A stretch of 64,000 bases of DNA from an uncultured Elusimicrobia bacterium (GCA_945913025.1 CAMECJ010000001.1:1-64000), one strand, 5' to 3'; shown: positions 44,808-54,441, counted from the stretch's first letter. A program made the numbers and translations. The notes: generated by a model from the sequence alone, not told the origin.

Positions 44808-45470
44808 TTATTTTTGAAGTTCAGTAATTTTGTCTTTTGCGTATACGCCAAAATAGGTTTTGGTATACGCTTCCAACAAGTGTTTGTAGGCGGCCAAAGC
44901 TTCTTCTTTATTACCGGCCAATTCTTGGCTGGAGGCCAGCGTCATATAAGCTTGGGCCAAAGCGAAGTGTTTGGGATTGTTTTCAATAAATTTGCTGATT
45001 ACGTCAATGGCTCCTTTGTAATCCTGCGCGGCCTGCAGGGCAGCGGCTTGAGATAAAGCGGCTGCGGCGTTGACCGTCGGGTTTTTAGCGTCGGCCAGCT
45101 GTTTGTATACGTCCGCCGCTTGGGCGAAGTTTTCGTTTGCATACAATATATCGCCTTTTAACAAAAGGGCGTATTGCGCGGCGTTCGTGCCTTTGTATTG
45201 TTCGGCGAGGGCGTCAATTTGTTTAAATCCGGCATCTTCTCCTTCGGTCAGCATAGCGACTTGGGCGGTGTAATAAGCGGCCCAAGATTCTTCTGCCAGT
45301 TTCTGTTGGCGTGCGGAGTAAAAGGAGCCCAGGGCGGCGGCCAGCACCAAGATAACCAAGGCGGTTAAAACGCCCTGTTTATTCTTTTTGCAAAATTGGA
45401 TAACGCCCGTTAAAAGCGGGGCGACCAAATCAGTATTTTGAGTTTCAACGGCGGTAGTTTTTTTAGTCAT
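44808..45470 (-). CDS. Membrane-anchored tetratricopeptide-repeat protein (YfgM/YbgF-like)
   Basis: 220 residues. A cytoplasmic N-terminus of about 30 residues, one helix (GVLTALVILVLAAALGSFYSA, about 33-53), then four or more TPR-type helix pairs (AQYALLLKGDILYANENFAQAADVYKQLAD; AQAYMTLASSQELAGNKEEALAAYKHLLEAY). YfgM-like proteins work at the translocon with periplasmic chaperones; that role is inferred only from architecture. TATAAT lies 6 bases before the ATG with TTTACC 17 further up and no ribosome binding site: a leaderless start. Confidence 0.75.
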   Translation of the reverse strand: MTKKTTAVETQNTDLVAPLLTGVIQFCKKNKQGVLTALVILVLAAALGSFYSARQQKLAEESWAAYYTAQVAMLTEGEDAGFKQIDALAEQYKGTNAAQYALLLKGDILYANENFAQAADVYKQLADAKNPTVNAAAALSQAAALQAAQDYKGAIDVISKFIENNPKHFALAQAYMTLASSQELAGNKEEALAAYKHLLEAYTKTYFGVYAKDKITELQK

Positions 45471-45512
45471 AATTCTATTATAGTAAATATGGATAACTTG
45501 GTAAAATCCAGC

Positions 45513-46025
45513 CTAGGCGGCGGCGATATCCTCATCGGTCAGCTGCCGGCATTCAATCCCGTTTTTGGCGAGGAAGAAAATCCCTTCCTGACTGCGGTCA
45601 TACGTATTTTTATAAAACACTTTTTTGATCCCCGCGCTGACGATGACTTTTGCGCAATGTACGCAGGGCGACCACGTTACGTATACGTCCGCCCCCTGTG
45701 TGGCGATGCCGTTTTTCGCCGCAAACGAAATGGCGTTCTGCTCGGCGTGGAGTTCGTTTTCAATCGACCATTTTCCATGCAAATCGTAAAACGTGCGGCT
45801 GGCCAAAAATTCTTCGTACGTAGAGAATTTGTCTTTATATTCTTGTTCGTACACTTCGCGGAAATTTTCTTCGCAATGCAGCTGCCCCGTCGGCGTACCG
45901 TTAAACCCGATGCTAATGACGCGGTTGTCTTTCACGAGCACCGCCCCCACCTGCAAGCGCAGACACGTGGATTGCTCGGCCACCAGTTCGGCCATTTTAA
46001 TAAACAGTCTGTGTTTGTTTTTCAT
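45513..46025 (-). CDS. dCMP deaminase family protein
   Basis: 170 residues. The zinc-deaminase motifs HAEQNAI (His, catalytic Glu) and SPCVHCAKVI (two Cys) are present, with GFNGTPTG near the N-terminus, typical of dCMP deaminase/ComEB. It supplies dUMP for dTMP synthesis. AAGGAT precedes the ATG; it follows the small membrane protein gene by 9 bases. Confidence 0.9.
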   Translation of the reverse strand: MKNKHRLFIKMAELVAEQSTCLRLQVGAVLVKDNRVISIGFNGTPTGQLHCEENFREVYEQEYKDKFSTYEEFLASRTFYDLHGKWSIENELHAEQNAISFAAKNGIATQGADVYVTWSPCVHCAKVIVSAGIKKVFYKNTYDRSQEGIFFLAKNGIECRQLTDEDIAAA

Positions 46026-46034
46026 AGGAATCCT

Positions 46035-46367
46035 TTACCATTTTTTGAATACAAAAAATACTGCCGCCACCAATAATATAAAACCGACCAAATGGTTCCA
46101 TTTCAGGCTTTCTTTAAAATAAACGGCGGAAAAACCGGCAAATACAACCAGCGTAATTACCTCTTGCATTACTTTTAACTGCGTCACGGAAAAATACGTA
46201 TTTCCCAAACGGTTGGCGGGCACCTGCAGACAGTATTCAAAAAACGCGAGTCCCCAACTGGTTAAAATTACCAGCCACAGGGCACTGTTTTTAAATTTAA
46301 GATGTCCGTACCAAGCCGCCGTCATAAATAAGTTGGAGGCGCACAACAGCAAAATCGGTTTCCACAT
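46035..46367 (-). CDS. DUF486 (DMT-type) small membrane protein
   Basis: 110 residues from ATG 46367; the TTG at 46388 upstream precedes the -10 box and is rejected. Four membrane helices (PILLLCASNLFMTAAWYGHL; LWLVILTSWGLAFFEYCLQVP; VITLVVFAGFSAVYF; LVGFILLVAAVFFVF), with QVPANRLG characteristic of DUF486. Small drug/metabolite-transporter-like; substrate unknown. TATAAT ends 9 bases before the ATG. Confidence 0.85.
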   Translation of the reverse strand: MWKPILLLCASNLFMTAAWYGHLKFKNSALWLVILTSWGLAFFEYCLQVPANRLGNTYFSVTQLKVMQEVITLVVFAGFSAVYFKESLKWNHLVGFILLVAAVFFVFKKW

Positions 46368-46590
46368 ATTACTTATATTATAGTACAAAGCGGAACGTTT
46401 CGTCGCGGCGGATTAAACGCGCGCGTTTTTTCGGCCGAGCGTTTGAACCGTTTAAACAGCCGCCTGCCGGTTCTACAAAAATCATCCATATACAATATGC
46501 AATAAAGCGGTGCGGTTTGGTGTTGTATAAAAGCGGCGTACTCCGGTGCGTTTAGGCCGCAAATATCCATAAATTACTATAATATAACGT

Positions 46591-47958
46591 ATGAAAAACT
46601 TTAGAATTTCAGTAATTTTACTGATTTTATCCGCTGTACCGTACGCTTCAGCCCAAACGGACGATTTATTCTCTTCGTCCGGCTTGGTGTCCGCTGCGGG
46701 ACGGCAAACGGATTTATCTTTCTCTGCGGGCGGCGCGAAAGACGTTTTGTCCGCGCGGCTGAAAGAAGAGCTGACGCTGGAAAATTGTATTGATATCGCA
46801 TTGTCCAACAGTCCGCGCGCCGTTGCGGCGGAACTGGCGGTGCAGGACGCGCAGGTAAGTTTGAATTTGGCCCGTTCGGAATTTTTTCCCACGGCCAAGG
46901 CGGGAGCTTCCCAAAATTACAATAACCAAAAAACGGACGGTTTCCCCCGCCGCGACTACGGAACGTCGGACGTATATGCGCAGGCGCAGTTGTCTTTAAG
47001 CGGGATTACGGATATTGCGCGCAATGTAAAAATCAGTAAACTTACGTTGGAACAGGCCCAAACGGATTTAAGGGGCGTAAAAAACGAAATTACGGGAAGC
47101 GTGAAAAAGTATTATTACGCGCTGTTGTCCGCTAAGCGCGCGGTGGCTATCCGCACGCAGTCGCGCGATTTATATCAAGACCAGTATAACCGTTCTGCCG
47201 AATTTTTTCGCCTGGGCCTGCGCCCGAAAGTGGATGTGACGACGGCGGAAGTAAATTTAAATAACGAGCAATTAAGCCTTATCCGCGCCAAAAACCTCGT
47301 CAAAACAGCTTCGGCCCAGCTTGCTAACGCAATGGGCGTAACCGCGCCGGATATTTTAAACATCAAAGAAGTGGAAGATTTTGAAAAAATGGACCTTCCG
47401 TTTGACAAAGCCGTAGAAACGGCATACGCCAACCGGCCGGACGTACTGTCGGCCCGTACGGGCGTAAAAATCAGCCAAATTAAGTTAAACCGCGCCAAGG
47501 CGGGATTTTTTCCTACATTTTCGTTTTCGGCGGGTTTTGGCAAGTCTGGCGATGATTTCCGTTTGGATAATGAAGAAACCAAGCTGATGGCTTCGGTGGA
47601 ATTCCCTATTTTTAACGCTTTTAAAACGTATAACAATTATAAACAGGCCAAACTGTCTATGGCGAGTACGCTCAACTCCAACCGCAGCCTGCTAAATGAC
47701 GTATTTTTGGAAGTGCAAAGTGCGTATATCAAAATGCAGGAAGCCGCAGAGAGTATTCCCGTGGCGGAGGTAAATGTGGAAAAAGCCAAGGAAAATTTGG
47801 ACCTATCCCGCGGCCGCTATAACGAGGGTATCGGGGATATTATTGAACTAAAAGACGCGGAGGTGGCGTACACGGACGCGGAACTGAGCCTGCTGACCGC
47901 CCGCTATGATTACGCTTCGGCGGTGGCCGAATTAAAACAAGCTATGGGGACTTATTAA
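46591..47958 (+). CDS. TolC-family outer-membrane efflux protein
   Basis: 455 residues with a signal peptide (about 1-21, PYASAQ). Two related halves of long amphipathic helices and short strands, as in TolC (LTLENCIDIALSNSPRAVAAELAVQDAQ; FDKAVETAYANRPDVLSARTGVKISQIKLNRAKAGFFPTFSFSAGFG). It provides the outer-membrane channel for the MacA/MacB-like pump encoded downstream, 1 base away. TATAAT ends 7 bases before the ATG. Confidence 0.93.
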   Translation: MKNFRISVILLILSAVPYASAQTDDLFSSSGLVSAAGRQTDLSFSAGGAKDVLSARLKEELTLENCIDIALSNSPRAVAAELAVQDAQVSLNLARSEFFPTAKAGASQNYNNQKTDGFPRRDYGTSDVYAQAQLSLSGITDIARNVKISKLTLEQAQTDLRGVKNEITGSVKKYYYALLSAKRAVAIRTQSRDLYQDQYNRSAEFFRLGLRPKVDVTTAEVNLNNEQLSLIRAKNLVKTASAQLANAMGVTAPDILNIKEVEDFEKMDLPFDKAVETAYANRPDVLSARTGVKISQIKLNRAKAGFFPTFSFSAGFGKSGDDFRLDNEETKLMASVEFPIFNAFKTYNNYKQAKLSMASTLNSNRSLLNDVFLEVQSAYIKMQEAAESIPVAEVNVEKAKENLDLSRGRYNEGIGDIIELKDAEVAYTDAELSLLTARYDYASAVAELKQAMGTY

Positions 47959-47959
47959 T

Positions 47960-49192
47960 ATGAAAAAAGAAAATCTGTTTAAACGTATTTGGAAAGCGTT
48001 CAAAACGCTTTCTTGGTGGAAGAAACTCCTCCTGCTGGCGGCGGTATTGCTGGCGGCGTATTTTTTAAAGGCGCACTTTTTCGCCGCGCCGAAAATGCCG
48101 CCGTTCCGCACGGCTAAAATCCAACGGGGCGATATAGCGGATATCGTGGAAGCCTCCGGCCCGATTAATCCCGTCAATACAACGACAGTAGGCGCGCTGG
48201 TTTCCGGTGAAATTCTGCAAATTCTGGTGGATTACAATACGCCTGTTAAAAAAGGCGATTTGATGGCCGTCATTGACCCTACTCAGGTACAGGCGGATTA
48301 TAATCAAGCTGTGGCCAGCCTTTCTTCGGCCAAAGAAAATTTGGCCGCCGCCAAAATTTCGTACGATTTAGCCAAACTCAACCGCTCCCGCTATCAGGAA
48401 TTGTACGCCAAAGAGTACGTTTCTAAATCCAATTTGGAGGAGTATGAACTGGCGTATGTAAACGCCAAAAGTGCGCTCAATTCGGCGGAATCTTCCGTTA
48501 TTCAAGCGCAGGCCCGTATGGACAGTGCCAAAAAAGACTTGGACAATACCAAAATCATTTCCCCCATTGACGGAATGGTTTTGTCTAAATCCGTCAGCGA
48601 AGGACAATCTTTAACGTCCGGTTTCTCCACGCCGGAACTGTTTGTCTTGGCGCAGGATTTGACGAAAATGCAGATTGAAGCCAAAGTATCCGAGGCTGAT
48701 GTCGTAAAAATTAAAGCGGGCCAGACGGCCGATTTTACGCTGGACGGCTACCCCGATGAAAAATTTCAGGGTACGGTGCGTCAGGTGCGCACGAATTATT
48801 CTTCCTCGTCATCGTCCGCTTCTTCCAGCAATACGACGTATACGGTGGTCATTGACGTGGATAACGAAAACGGCAAATTTATGCCGGGTATGACGGCTAC
48901 TATCACGATTCGTACGCAGGACAAACAAGACGTGCTTTTGGTGCCGAACGAAGCCTTGCGTTTCTCCCCCTCTTTCAATATGGAGAAATACACTACTACA
49001 GGCTTGTGGGTGTTAGAGCCTAAAAAAGCTCCCCGCCGCGTGGATGTAACGATTGGAATTATCGGTGCGGACAAGACGGAAATTACCTCGGGCGACGTAA
49101 AAGAGGGCGACCGCGTTATCGTGCGCGAAAATAATGCTGCGGCGGCCACATCTTCTATGAATCCTCCGCGCCCTGGCGGGAGAAGAAGATAA
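47960..49192 (+). CDS. macA: MacA-like periplasmic adaptor protein
   Basis: 410 residues. One N-terminal membrane helix (LLLLAAVLLAAYFL, about 27-40), the lipoyl/barrel-sandwich halves split by a coiled-coil hairpin (YNQAVASLSSAKENLAAAKISYDLAKLNRSRYQELY and the returning helix), and VLSKSVSEGQSL. A Ser-rich loop (SSSSSASSSN) interrupts the beta-barrel domain. It bridges TolC and the ABC transporter. The stop overlaps the next start by one base. Confidence 0.9.
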   Translation: MKKENLFKRIWKAFKTLSWWKKLLLLAAVLLAAYFLKAHFFAAPKMPPFRTAKIQRGDIADIVEASGPINPVNTTTVGALVSGEILQILVDYNTPVKKGDLMAVIDPTQVQADYNQAVASLSSAKENLAAAKISYDLAKLNRSRYQELYAKEYVSKSNLEEYELAYVNAKSALNSAESSVIQAQARMDSAKKDLDNTKIISPIDGMVLSKSVSEGQSLTSGFSTPELFVLAQDLTKMQIEAKVSEADVVKIKAGQTADFTLDGYPDEKFQGTVRQVRTNYSSSSSSASSSNTTYTVVIDVDNENGKFMPGMTATITIRTQDKQDVLLVPNEALRFSPSFNMEKYTTTGLWVLEPKKAPRRVDVTIGIIGADKTEITSGDVKEGDRVIVRENNAAAATSSMNPPRPGGRRR

Positions 49193-49875
49193 TGCCTCTT
49201 ATTGATACGCAGCATTTATTTAAAATTTACCGCTTGGGCGACGTGGAAGTCCGCGCTTTAAACGACGTCAGCGTTAGTGTGGAGCAGGGCGAATTTGTGG
49301 CCGTAATGGGGCCGAGCGGCTCGGGCAAATCCACGTTTATGAACATTTTGGGCTGTTTGGATAAGCCCACGCGCGGTAAGTATATACTCGACGGTATCGA
49401 TGTTACCGCTACGGATTTATCCAAACTGGCGGGGGTGCGCAACCGCAAAATCGGCTTTGTGTTTCAGGGGTTTAACTTAATTAAGCGCACCACCGCTTTG
49501 GAAAACGTAGAACTGCCGATGATTTATAATCATACGCCGTCGCACCTGCGGCGCGAAAAAGCGCTTGCCGCTTTAAAAGCCGTGGGGCTTGAAAAGCGCG
49601 CCGACCACCTGCCCAACCAACTGTCGGGCGGGCAGCAGCAGCGCGTGGCGATTGCGCGCAGCTTGGTGTGCGACGCACCGATTATCTTTGCCGACGAGCC
49701 GACTGGAAATTTGGATACCAAAATGAGTATAGAGGTAATGGATTTGTTTACGCGCTTAAATAAAGAAATGGGCAAAACCATTATTTTGATTACGCACGAG
49801 CCGGATATCGCCGAATACGCCGGACGCCTTATCAAGTTTAAAGACGGCCAAAAAATCAGCGACGAGAGGAAATAA
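49192..49875 (+). CDS. ABC transporter ATPase (MacB/LolD type)
   Basis: 227 residues. Walker A GPSGSGKST, Q-loop FQGFNLI, signature LSGGQQQRVAIARSL, Walker B IIFADEPTGNLD and switch His ITHEP are all intact. It powers the permease that follows; in E. coli MacB the two are fused, here they are separate. Confidence 0.95.
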   Translation: MPLIDTQHLFKIYRLGDVEVRALNDVSVSVEQGEFVAVMGPSGSGKSTFMNILGCLDKPTRGKYILDGIDVTATDLSKLAGVRNRKIGFVFQGFNLIKRTTALENVELPMIYNHTPSHLRREKALAALKAVGLEKRADHLPNQLSGGQQQRVAIARSLVCDAPIIFADEPTGNLDTKMSIEVMDLFTRLNKEMGKTIILITHEPDIAEYAGRLIKFKDGQKISDERK

Positions 49876-49877
49876 GT

Positions 49878-51107
49878 ATGTTTGATGCGTTTTATTCTAT
49901 GTTCCGTTTATCGTTAAAGGCCATTGCCGCCAACAAAATGCGCGCCGCGCTGACGAGCTTGGGTATTGTGATCGGTGTGGCGGCGGTTATTACGATGTTA
50001 GCTGTGGGGTCCGGTACGCAAAAAAGTATGGCGGAACGGTTTTCCCGCTTCGGCACCAACATTTTGTATTTGCGCCAGCCGTGGAATTTGGACGAAAGCA
50101 TTTCCTCCCCCAAAGACGTAACGATGGACGATGTGCGTGCTATTCGGAAACTTTCCGGCGTAACCTCCGCCGCGCCGTACATCAGCTCCGGTTTTGATGT
50201 TAAATACGGCTATACGTCCACTTCGCTTTCCGTGCTTGCCACGGATACGGATATTTTTAAGACGTACGACTGGGAGTTGGAATCGGGACGCCAGTTTACC
50301 GAAAAAGAAGTGAACGATTACGGGCAGGTCATGGTTATCGGCGCGACGGCTGCGCAGACTATTTTTAACGATATGGATCCGCTGGGCCGTACTGTAGTCT
50401 TGGACGAAATTCCCTTTAAAGTGGTGGGTGTAATGAAAAAATCCGGCCAAGGCGGTATGGGGTTTGATATGGACGAAGGCGCGTTAATCCCGTATACTAC
50501 GGGTAAAGTAAAAATGAACGCCGGCTGGAACAATTCCGACCGCCGTGCCTTGGACCGCGTGATTATCCGCGTGAAAGATTTTAACGCCATTGAGGACACA
50601 AAAAAGGATATTCAAAATACCGTTCGCAACACGCACCGTATTCATCCGCTGGCTAAAGATGATTTCCAACTGGACGATTTCGCCTCGTTTGTGGAAGAAG
50701 CCAAAAGCGCCAGTAAAACGATGAGTCTGTTGCTGGGCGTCATCGGTGCGGTTTCGCTGATTGTAGGCGGTATCGGGGTAATGAACATTATGCTGGTATC
50801 CGTTACCGAGCGCACGCGGGAAATTGGCATCCGTATGGCTATCGGCGCGACGAGCGCGGACATCCGCCTGCAGTTTCTGGCCGAGGCCGTAACGCTTTCC
50901 TGTATCGGGGGCTTAATCGGCGTGATATTTGGCGTAGGGATTACGCTTATTGTGGCGGCCAATTCTTCGTCTATTCCGGCGGAACTTAGCGTGTGGTCCA
51001 TTTTGCTGTCCGTCGGGTTTTCGGCTGCGACGGGCGTTTTCTTCGGCTATTATCCGGCGTATAAAGCTTCCAAATTGACGCCGATTGATGCGTTGCGCTA
51101 CGAATAA
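49878..51107 (+). CDS. MacB-like FtsX-family permease
   Basis: 409 residues. MacB topology: first helix with LTSLGIVIGVAAVITMLAVGSG, a large periplasmic domain (about 50-280), and three C-terminal helices including IGGIGVMNIMLVSVTERTREIGIRMAIGA and the terminal ALRYE. Exports lipoproteins, macrolides or peptides in relatives; substrate here unknown. AGGAAA upstream. Last gene of the exporter operon. Confidence 0.93.
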   Translation: MFDAFYSMFRLSLKAIAANKMRAALTSLGIVIGVAAVITMLAVGSGTQKSMAERFSRFGTNILYLRQPWNLDESISSPKDVTMDDVRAIRKLSGVTSAAPYISSGFDVKYGYTSTSLSVLATDTDIFKTYDWELESGRQFTEKEVNDYGQVMVIGATAAQTIFNDMDPLGRTVVLDEIPFKVVGVMKKSGQGGMGFDMDEGALIPYTTGKVKMNAGWNNSDRRALDRVIIRVKDFNAIEDTKKDIQNTVRNTHRIHPLAKDDFQLDDFASFVEEAKSASKTMSLLLGVIGAVSLIVGGIGVMNIMLVSVTERTREIGIRMAIGATSADIRLQFLAEAVTLSCIGGLIGVIFGVGITLIVAANSSSIPAELSVWSILLSVGFSAATGVFFGYYPAYKASKLTPIDALRYE

Positions 51108-51114
51108 AGAGTGA

Positions 51115-51545
51115 GTTTCTGTTGCTGTTTTTTTGCAGAAAAGTCATCCTGTGACGTTTACAGGATGACTTCTTAATATGTGTGGCGGCTTGCTGGTGAG
51201 GCGTTATTCACGGGGATTATAGTCGGGAGTCTGTTGGCTTATGAGGAAAAGATCCCGTATAGAAACACTACGGGATGACCTTTTTGGCAATTAGGCCACT
51301 TTTTTAAAAGGTAAATTTCCAAAAGCTGTGCGCCCCAGCCTGCGGGCCGCCAGACTCAGGATGACCTAATTAATAACGGCGAGATCCCATATAGAAACAT
51401 TACGGGATGACGGCTTAATGAATAGTGTAAGCGTTGTCATTGAGGAAGCGCTCCTTACGTTATTGCGGAAACACCCTTTAGGTCATTCCGGAAAGTCGTC
51501 ATCCGGAATCTGTTGTTTCGTAACAACGAGATTCCGTATAAATAC
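51115..51545. repeat. Composite intergenic repeat region with 23-base tandem array, locus 3
   Basis: The gap 51108-51733 has no gene. Modules GTCATCCTGTGACG, GATCCCGTATAGAAACACTACGGGATGAC-type, GGATGACCTAATTAATAA (also at 42247) and array units at 51437, 51460 and 51483 with 23-base period. The closing module AATCTGTTGTTTCGTAACAA is palindromic (TTGTT/AACAA). Confidence 0.8.
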
Positions 51546-51627
51546 GCTGCGTAAGGACGGTTTTTGTCCTATTGTTTTCATTTATGCAGGCCTTAACCCG
51601 TCTATAAAATCCGTTTCCTTATTTTAT

Positions 51628-51735
51628 TCCCGCCCTTTGTCCTGTTTATAAAAAGCGTCCGAAACGGAAAAGGCGTTTTATTTGTTTGAGCGGAGCGAGT
51701 TGTAAAACGCCCCGTTTCGGACTGCTTTTTGTGTT
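51628..51735. repeat. Palindromic intergenic element, copy 2 (inverted relative to copy 1)
   Basis: The reverse complement matches 2512-2631 closely over about 105 bases (TTTATAAAAAGCGTCCGAAACG on this strand, then GAGCGGAGCGAGTTG and CCGTTTCGGACTGCTTTTTG). Its right end coincides with the stop codon of the next gene, so the element forms that gene's 3' boundary. Confidence 0.8.
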
Positions 51736-54382
51736 AAGAGCGTTTTCGTCGTTGCTTGGGAAAAAATACCGATTTTTTGATAAATGAGTAAATTTTCTTC
51801 AGTACCGATGAACTTACCGCTCCCATATTCTCCATTCGTTTGAAGAGCGCAGCCGAAAATAATGCCAAGGCGGACGGAATGCCAAGCATTGCGGCAGCTG
51901 TAGCTGCGGAAGTGTCCATTATGCCGGCGTCAATCAACAACTGTGCTAATTTGGTTAACAAGAGCGGCCCGAATGCGCACGAAATCGCACTCGCCACGAT
52001 AAGTGCCACTACGCGGTCCTGCGTGGCCGGATTTTTGGCCGTGCGCGCAAAACCGAGTGTAAATCCGGTGGAAATGCCCGTTTCGGCTAAAAACAGTGCG
52101 GCGGTTAAGGCATATGGGTCACCAAGCGCAAAGAGAGACGCTGCCCCTCCTCCGGCGGCCAGGAGCGTTGCCAAGCTCATATTATGTTGGGGAAACCATT
52201 GTAAGAATTTCCCCGCCAAGTAGCGGCCTAGAATAAACGGCGCGGCAAATTGCGCGAGACCGAAGAGATATTGGGCGGACTGGTCTGTCGTCATCGACGG
52301 AAGCATAAATAAAAATCCGTTGTTGTAAGACATTTCCACCGCATTCATAATAGTTAACCCGCCTAAAAATGCCCCCACGCCTTTTTCTTCTTTGAATAAA
52401 CGAATGTATTCGTTGTTTTTAATGAAGTCTTTGAGCGTCTTTTTAGGTTGAAGATTCGTTTTAGCTGCCTTTTGCAAAACTGTTTTTGTGTTGGGGAGTT
52501 TAGCCAGATTAACGCCTAATGCGGCGGCACCAATCAGCGGAATCGGCAGCGCGAAAGCCAAACTCCAGTCCATTCCCATCACTTTTGTCGCCAAATAGGG
52601 GAATGCAAACGACGACGCCATCCCCAGCGCGCGACTCAGTTCCGTGTAAGAATTGCGCTTTTGTTTGAGCAGTTCGCTGGCGTTTTCGCTTAACTCCGTC
52701 ATGATGGGGCCGACGGAATTGTGTACAAGTACGCCGCCCAAACTGGCTATCGTAATACAGGCGAGTGCTTTGTAAAAGTGCATCAAGGTATCTGTTTCCG
52801 GCACAAATGCGCCATTGAGCCCGCAAAGCAGAACGCCCGCTAACAAGCCCCCTCCCATTAGCGCGAGCCCTAAATTCATAGAGTTTTTTCTTCCCAATAC
52901 TTTTTTTGTCCAATTCGAAAAAATCGCGCCTACGGAATAAGGAAAATAGGTGGCCACAGCCACTAAAATATTTTCTTCGAGCGACAGACTGAAACTGCTT
53001 CCAAAATTTGCGATGACCGGAGTTGCCACCTCAAGTCCCATTACATAGGAAGCCATATAAATGCCTGCGCGCTGGAAGGCGGCTGCTTTCGGGCTGGGTT
53101 TAGTGGCTGCAGGGGCGTCATTTTGTGCGGCCGGCGGCTTTTTGGAGAATAAGTTTTTGATTTTTCCCCACGTTGTCTTGGCCGGAAGGCGCGGCGCGGA
53201 AACGGCGGCAGCTGTCGTATGGGGTTGGGCAGCTTGCGTGTGCGGAGCTTTTTTCTTAAAAAACGGAATCAGTTTTTTGGGTTGTGGCAGAGCAGAAACC
53301 GGAAGTGTTGTTTCGGGCGCGGGCACAACGGTCACTGCGGTTGTCGGAGTGATATTATTTCCCGCGGGGAAATTATTTGTACTGCTTTGCCCAAACTCTT
53401 GTTCTACAGATGGCTGTATTATTTCCTGTGCGGATAACTGTAACCCCTGCGGGTCTTGGAGCGGCAACTCCGGCCATTCAAGCGGAGGCCGCGGGGTTTT
53501 AGCGGGCATTGGCGCCACGTCAGGTACAGCCGGATGGAAATGGGTTACATGGACCCAAATGCCGGTAGCTTTTACGGACGGATCCGCCGCCAGAGCGGCG
53601 GAAAGACCGTTACTTGTAATCTGTGTTTGAAATGCTTGTTCTTTATAATTTTTCGGTAAAGGAACGAAGGCAACGTGGGCGTTTATTTGTTTTTCCTGAA
53701 TGTATTGGGCAATGCCGTTTTGCAGTCCGGCGTAAAGGCCGTTTTCGACGGAAAAAAATTTTTCGAGCTTTTCGTATTCCCCGTGTGCCAAAAGCGTTCG
53801 TGTAAGCACGGCGGCGGCGTGGGGCGCCAGCGGCAAGGTTTTGGCCGTTTGGTAAAAATCCTCCAGTAAGGCAATATCCTCTTTTGGGCCGAACAGACCC
53901 AGAGAAGCCGCATCAGCCAACGCATCGTTGGCGGCGGAAGCGTCTTTGTCGGCCATTCGCGCCATTTGATGGGATAAATCTTCACGCCAAAAGGCGGCGG
54001 CTTGTTTGCGCTCTTCCTGCGAGGCGTGGCTTCCTAATGTGGGGAAAATTCGGCGTAAGAGAACGGCCCTCTCGTCTACTATGGGATGGTTTAAAATGAC
54101 GTGTGGCGTCAAGCTAATCTTTCCTACCGATAGATGTTGCTGCAGCTCGTTAAGCGAAACGGCTTGGTTTAAAGCGGCAGCGTGGGCGGCGCGCTCTACA
54201 CGGGTTAACATGTTGGCCGAGGAGATACCGGAAAAGGAAGTATTTGGCGGAATATATTTGAGGCCTTTTATGTTTCCTTTAAAGTTTCGTGGCCATAGAA
54301 ATTTTCCGGGTACTTGGGCGGTGGCGGAAAAATTGCCTGCCAGTAAACTGAGAATGACGAATAAAGCTATTATTTTTTTCAT
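51734..54382 (-). CDS. Fusion of a signal-peptide/periplasmic domain to an MFS-like transporter
   Basis: 882 residues from ATG 54382, with AGGAA about 9 bases upstream (ATG 54409 is in the leader hairpin and rejected). A signal peptide (about 1-23, NFSATA) precedes about 430 soluble residues: a helical region (HAAALNQAVSLNELQQHLSVG; QAAAFWREDLSHQMARMADKD), a beta-like domain and a Pro/Ala/Lys-rich linker (about 320-445). After it come 11-12 membrane helices with MFS features (FPYSVGAIFSNWTKKVLGRKNSMNLG resembles the loop 2-3 G-x-x-x-D/N-R-x-G-R-R motif). The substrate is unknown. The cleavable-looking N-terminus puts the soluble part in the periplasm. Confidence 0.75.
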   Translation of the reverse strand: MKKIIALFVILSLLAGNFSATAQVPGKFLWPRNFKGNIKGLKYIPPNTSFSGISSANMLTRVERAAHAAALNQAVSLNELQQHLSVGKISLTPHVILNHPIVDERAVLLRRIFPTLGSHASQEERKQAAAFWREDLSHQMARMADKDASAANDALADAASLGLFGPKEDIALLEDFYQTAKTLPLAPHAAAVLTRTLLAHGEYEKLEKFFSVENGLYAGLQNGIAQYIQEKQINAHVAFVPLPKNYKEQAFQTQITSNGLSAALAADPSVKATGIWVHVTHFHPAVPDVAPMPAKTPRPPLEWPELPLQDPQGLQLSAQEIIQPSVEQEFGQSSTNNFPAGNNITPTTAVTVVPAPETTLPVSALPQPKKLIPFFKKKAPHTQAAQPHTTAAAVSAPRLPAKTTWGKIKNLFSKKPPAAQNDAPAATKPSPKAAAFQRAGIYMASYVMGLEVATPVIANFGSSFSLSLEENILVAVATYFPYSVGAIFSNWTKKVLGRKNSMNLGLALMGGGLLAGVLLCGLNGAFVPETDTLMHFYKALACITIASLGGVLVHNSVGPIMTELSENASELLKQKRNSYTELSRALGMASSFAFPYLATKVMGMDWSLAFALPIPLIGAAALGVNLAKLPNTKTVLQKAAKTNLQPKKTLKDFIKNNEYIRLFKEEKGVGAFLGGLTIMNAVEMSYNNGFLFMLPSMTTDQSAQYLFGLAQFAAPFILGRYLAGKFLQWFPQHNMSLATLLAAGGGAASLFALGDPYALTAALFLAETGISTGFTLGFARTAKNPATQDRVVALIVASAISCAFGPLLLTKLAQLLIDAGIMDTSAATAAAMLGIPSALALFSAALFKRMENMGAVSSSVLKKIYSFIKKSVFFPKQRRKRS

Positions 54383-54410
54383 ATTACGCGATTCCTGTGA
54401 GATACACAAA

Positions 54411-54441
54411 AAACCCGCTCTTTATTTCAGAGCGGGTTTTT
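54411..54441 (-). terminator. Terminator-like hairpin in the leader of the MFS fusion gene
   Basis: AAACCCGCTC/GAGCGGGTTT with T-run on both strands. On the minus strand it lies about 30 bases before the ATG of the fusion gene, so it may act as an attenuator. The gap 54442-54755 also has a TCCATGC/GCATGGA hairpin near 54513-54537 and no gene. Confidence 0.55.

Noticed and set aside
53061-53630. Plus-strand open frame of 189 codons opposite the MFS fusion
   Set aside because: Mirror of the Pro/Ala/Lys linker; Gly/Cys-rich without structure.
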